Shown here: positions 62,666 through 64,000 of the stretch, one piece after another
Layout of the letters: each line of letters begins with the position of its first letter
How positions within the stretch are numbered: the stretch's first letter is position 1
Source of the DNA: Granulicella rosea
GTDB taxonomy: Bacteria > Acidobacteriota > Terriglobia > Terriglobales > Acidobacteriaceae
Length of the DNA: 64,000 bases
Assembly: GCF_900188085.1 (NCBI RefSeq)
Contig: NZ_FZOU01000009.1
Location: 62,001 to 126,000 of the forward strand
Direction: 5' to 3'
Program-made: the position numbers and the translations under genes
Notes under the pieces: model-generated
Database searches by the model: none
What the model saw: only the letters and a program-made list of their open reading frames with translations
What the model was told of the DNA's origin: nothing

Positions 62666-64000
62666 ATGCTTCTGAGCACGCCTGCTTTTTTCGTGTTCTA
62701 CCTCCTCGTATGGCTTCTTTACTGGGCTCTCGCGGGCCAGCGTAGCGCGAGACCGATCCTCCTGGTCGTAGCCAACCTCTTCTTTCTCGCCAAGTTCGGC
62801 GCGCTCTACCTGCTGCTGCCCGCCGCCGCCACGGTCGATTACCTGGCCGGCCTTGCGCTGGCGCGCGAAGGCGCAACCACGCAACGCCGCGCACTCGTTG
62901 GCCTTTCGCTTGCGGTCAACGTTGGGTTGCTGGCTGGCATGAAGCTGTTGCCGCTTGCCGTTGGCGACCGTTTTGCATGGCTGCTTACGTTGTCGTTATC
63001 GTTCTACTGCTTCCAGTCGCTGACCTATACGATTGACCTCTATCGTCGCGATGAAGATGCGCGGGCGGAGCCGAACTATCTTGCGTATCTCTCCGCCGCG
63101 CTCTTCTTTCCGGTCATGGTTGCCGGGCCTATCCTGCGCATGCATGCGTTCCTGAAGCAGCTTGCGCAGCGGCCGGAGCTGACGCCCGAGCTTGCGGGAC
63201 GCGCGCTGCTGCTGATCGGCATCGGTCTGGTGAAGAAGCTCTTGATCGCGGACTATCTCTCGGAGAATCTCGTCACGCGCGTCTTCGATACGCCCACGTT
63301 GTATAGCGGGCTCGAGGTGCTGGCCGCGGTCTATGGCTATGCGATGCAGCTCTTCTTCGACTTCTCCGGCTACACCGATATCGCGCTCGGCGTGGGCTTG
63401 CTGCTGGGTTTGACGCTGCCCGAGAACTTCAACCGGCCCTACCTCGCCGCGAACCTCGCCGACTTCTGGCGGCGCTGGCACATGAGCTTTTCGTTCTGGC
63501 TGCGCGACTACATTCAGGAGCCGCTCTCGCAACGCACGCGGCGCAAGCATCCGCTGAAGACGTATTGCTTCAGCGTGATTGCGACGATGCTGCTCGGCGG
63601 CCTGTGGCATGGCATCGGCTGGACCTTCCTCGTCTGGGGCGCGCTGCATGGCGTGGCGCTGGCGACGGTGCAGCTATGGAAGAGCTGGCGCAAGAAGGCA
63701 AAGAAAAAAGCAACCATCGCAGGCACAATCTTCGCAACGCTGCTGACCTTCCACTTCGTCTGCTTTACGTGGATCTTCTTCCACGCGGCTTCGATGGCGA
63801 ATGCGTGGGAGATACTCGGCCGCATCGGTTCGATGAGCTTTACGCATGACAACCTTACGTTGCCGATCCTTGGCGTCCTGGCGCTTGCGGCGGTGTTGCA
63901 TTGCCTGCCGCTGCGCCTGCTCGATGGCGGCGCCACATTGCTGGGACGAATGCCGTTCTGGGTGCAGGGACTCGCGCTGGCGGGCCTGGTGCTCGCTATC
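62666..64000 (+). CDS. MBOAT O-acyltransferase (AlgI/DltB-like), 5' part
   Basis: Starts at the ATG at 62666 and stays open for 445 codons to the window edge, so the C-terminus is missing. Many membrane helices; MBOAT signatures LFFDFSGYTDIALGVG, FNRPYLAANLADFWRRWHMS and the catalytic His in GGLWHGIGWTF. Transfers acyl groups (usually acetyl) to an exported polysaccharide or lipid; with an SGNH/AlgJ partner expected downstream, outside the window. No clear ribosome site. Confidence 0.92.
   Translation, partial: MLLSTPAFFVFYLLVWLLYWALAGQRSARPILLVVANLFFLAKFGALYLLLPAAATVDYLAGLALAREGATTQRRALVGLSLAVNVGLLAGMKLLPLAVGDRFAWLLTLSLSFYCFQSLTYTIDLYRRDEDARAEPNYLAYLSAALFFPVMVAGPILRMHAFLKQLAQRPELTPELAGRALLLIGIGLVKKLLIADYLSENLVTRVFDTPTLYSGLEVLAAVYGYAMQLFFDFSGYTDIALGVGLLLGLTLPENFNRPYLAANLADFWRRWHMSFSFWLRDYIQEPLSQRTRRKHPLKTYCFSVIATMLLGGLWHGIGWTFLVWGALHGVALATVQLWKSWRKKAKKKATIAGTIFATLLTFHFVCFTWIFFHAASMANAWEILGRIGSMSFTHDNLTLPILGVLALAAVLHCLPLRLLDGGATLLGRMPFWVQGLALAGLVLAI

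Overview
The window looks like DNA from an Acidobacteriota bacterium of the Terriglobia (Granulicella/Terriglobus/Edaphobacter type). The grounds are the GC-rich coding style, an Oar-like TonB-dependent receptor with an N-terminal carboxypeptidase-regulatory domain, many secreted glycoside hydrolases, paired ROK regulators, and a dispersed intergenic repeat built around GTCATCCTGAGCG. This is recognition by eye; no database search was run.

Positions 1-24,300 hold a glucuronoxylan/hemicellulose utilisation locus. It has a GH67 alpha-glucuronidase, a GH35-like beta-galactosidase, the TonB-dependent receptor, and a divergent sensory operon (sugar-binding lipoprotein, histidine kinase, LuxR-type regulator). 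These are followed by a GH8 exo-oligoxylanase, xylose isomerase, a ManD-type mannonate dehydratase, a GH3 beta-xylosidase/glucosidase, two ROK repressors, an SDR dehydrogenase and an SGNH esterase. Together they would cut xylan, import the products through the outer membrane, and send xylose and glucuronate-derived mannonate into central metabolism. Glucuronate isomerase and an inner-membrane sugar importer are not in the window.

Positions 24,290-39,020 hold an OmpR/histidine-kinase operon with a third, degenerate response-regulator gene, a divergent secreted protein, and an RND efflux operon (DUF190, TolC, adaptor, pump, beta-hydroxyacid dehydrogenase). An AraC regulator lies divergent from a bicupin dioxygenase, and an L-lactate permease follows. 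Positions 39,500-48,170 hold a one-chain BcsA-BcsB cellulose synthase, an esterase, an Mhq-like operon (MarR, VOC dioxygenase, alpha/beta hydrolase) and an EF-P-like factor with Arg at the loop tip.

Positions 48,316-53,321 hold an L-rhamnose module (rhamnulokinase, a fused aldolase/dehydrogenase, LacI regulator). Positions 53,580-57,380 hold a complete plasmid-type replication and partition module: 12-bp-phased repeats and a long inverted repeat, ParA, a small partner protein, an RPA-family initiator, and 13 iterons TGCCAGCSNACCTCTC over about 675 bp. This is the most striking part: the sequence is either part of a plasmid/chromid or carries an integrated one. The end of the window holds aquaporin Z, an amino-sugar kinase and MFS transporter pair, a VapBC toxin-antitoxin pair, an RlpA-like protein and the start of an MBOAT acyltransferase gene that runs off the edge.

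A dispersed repeat family (11 loci, 14 units) punctuates the window. One copy lies inside the 5' end of the GH35 gene and encodes the hydrophobic core of its signal peptide. No tRNA, rRNA, CRISPR array or transposase was seen.
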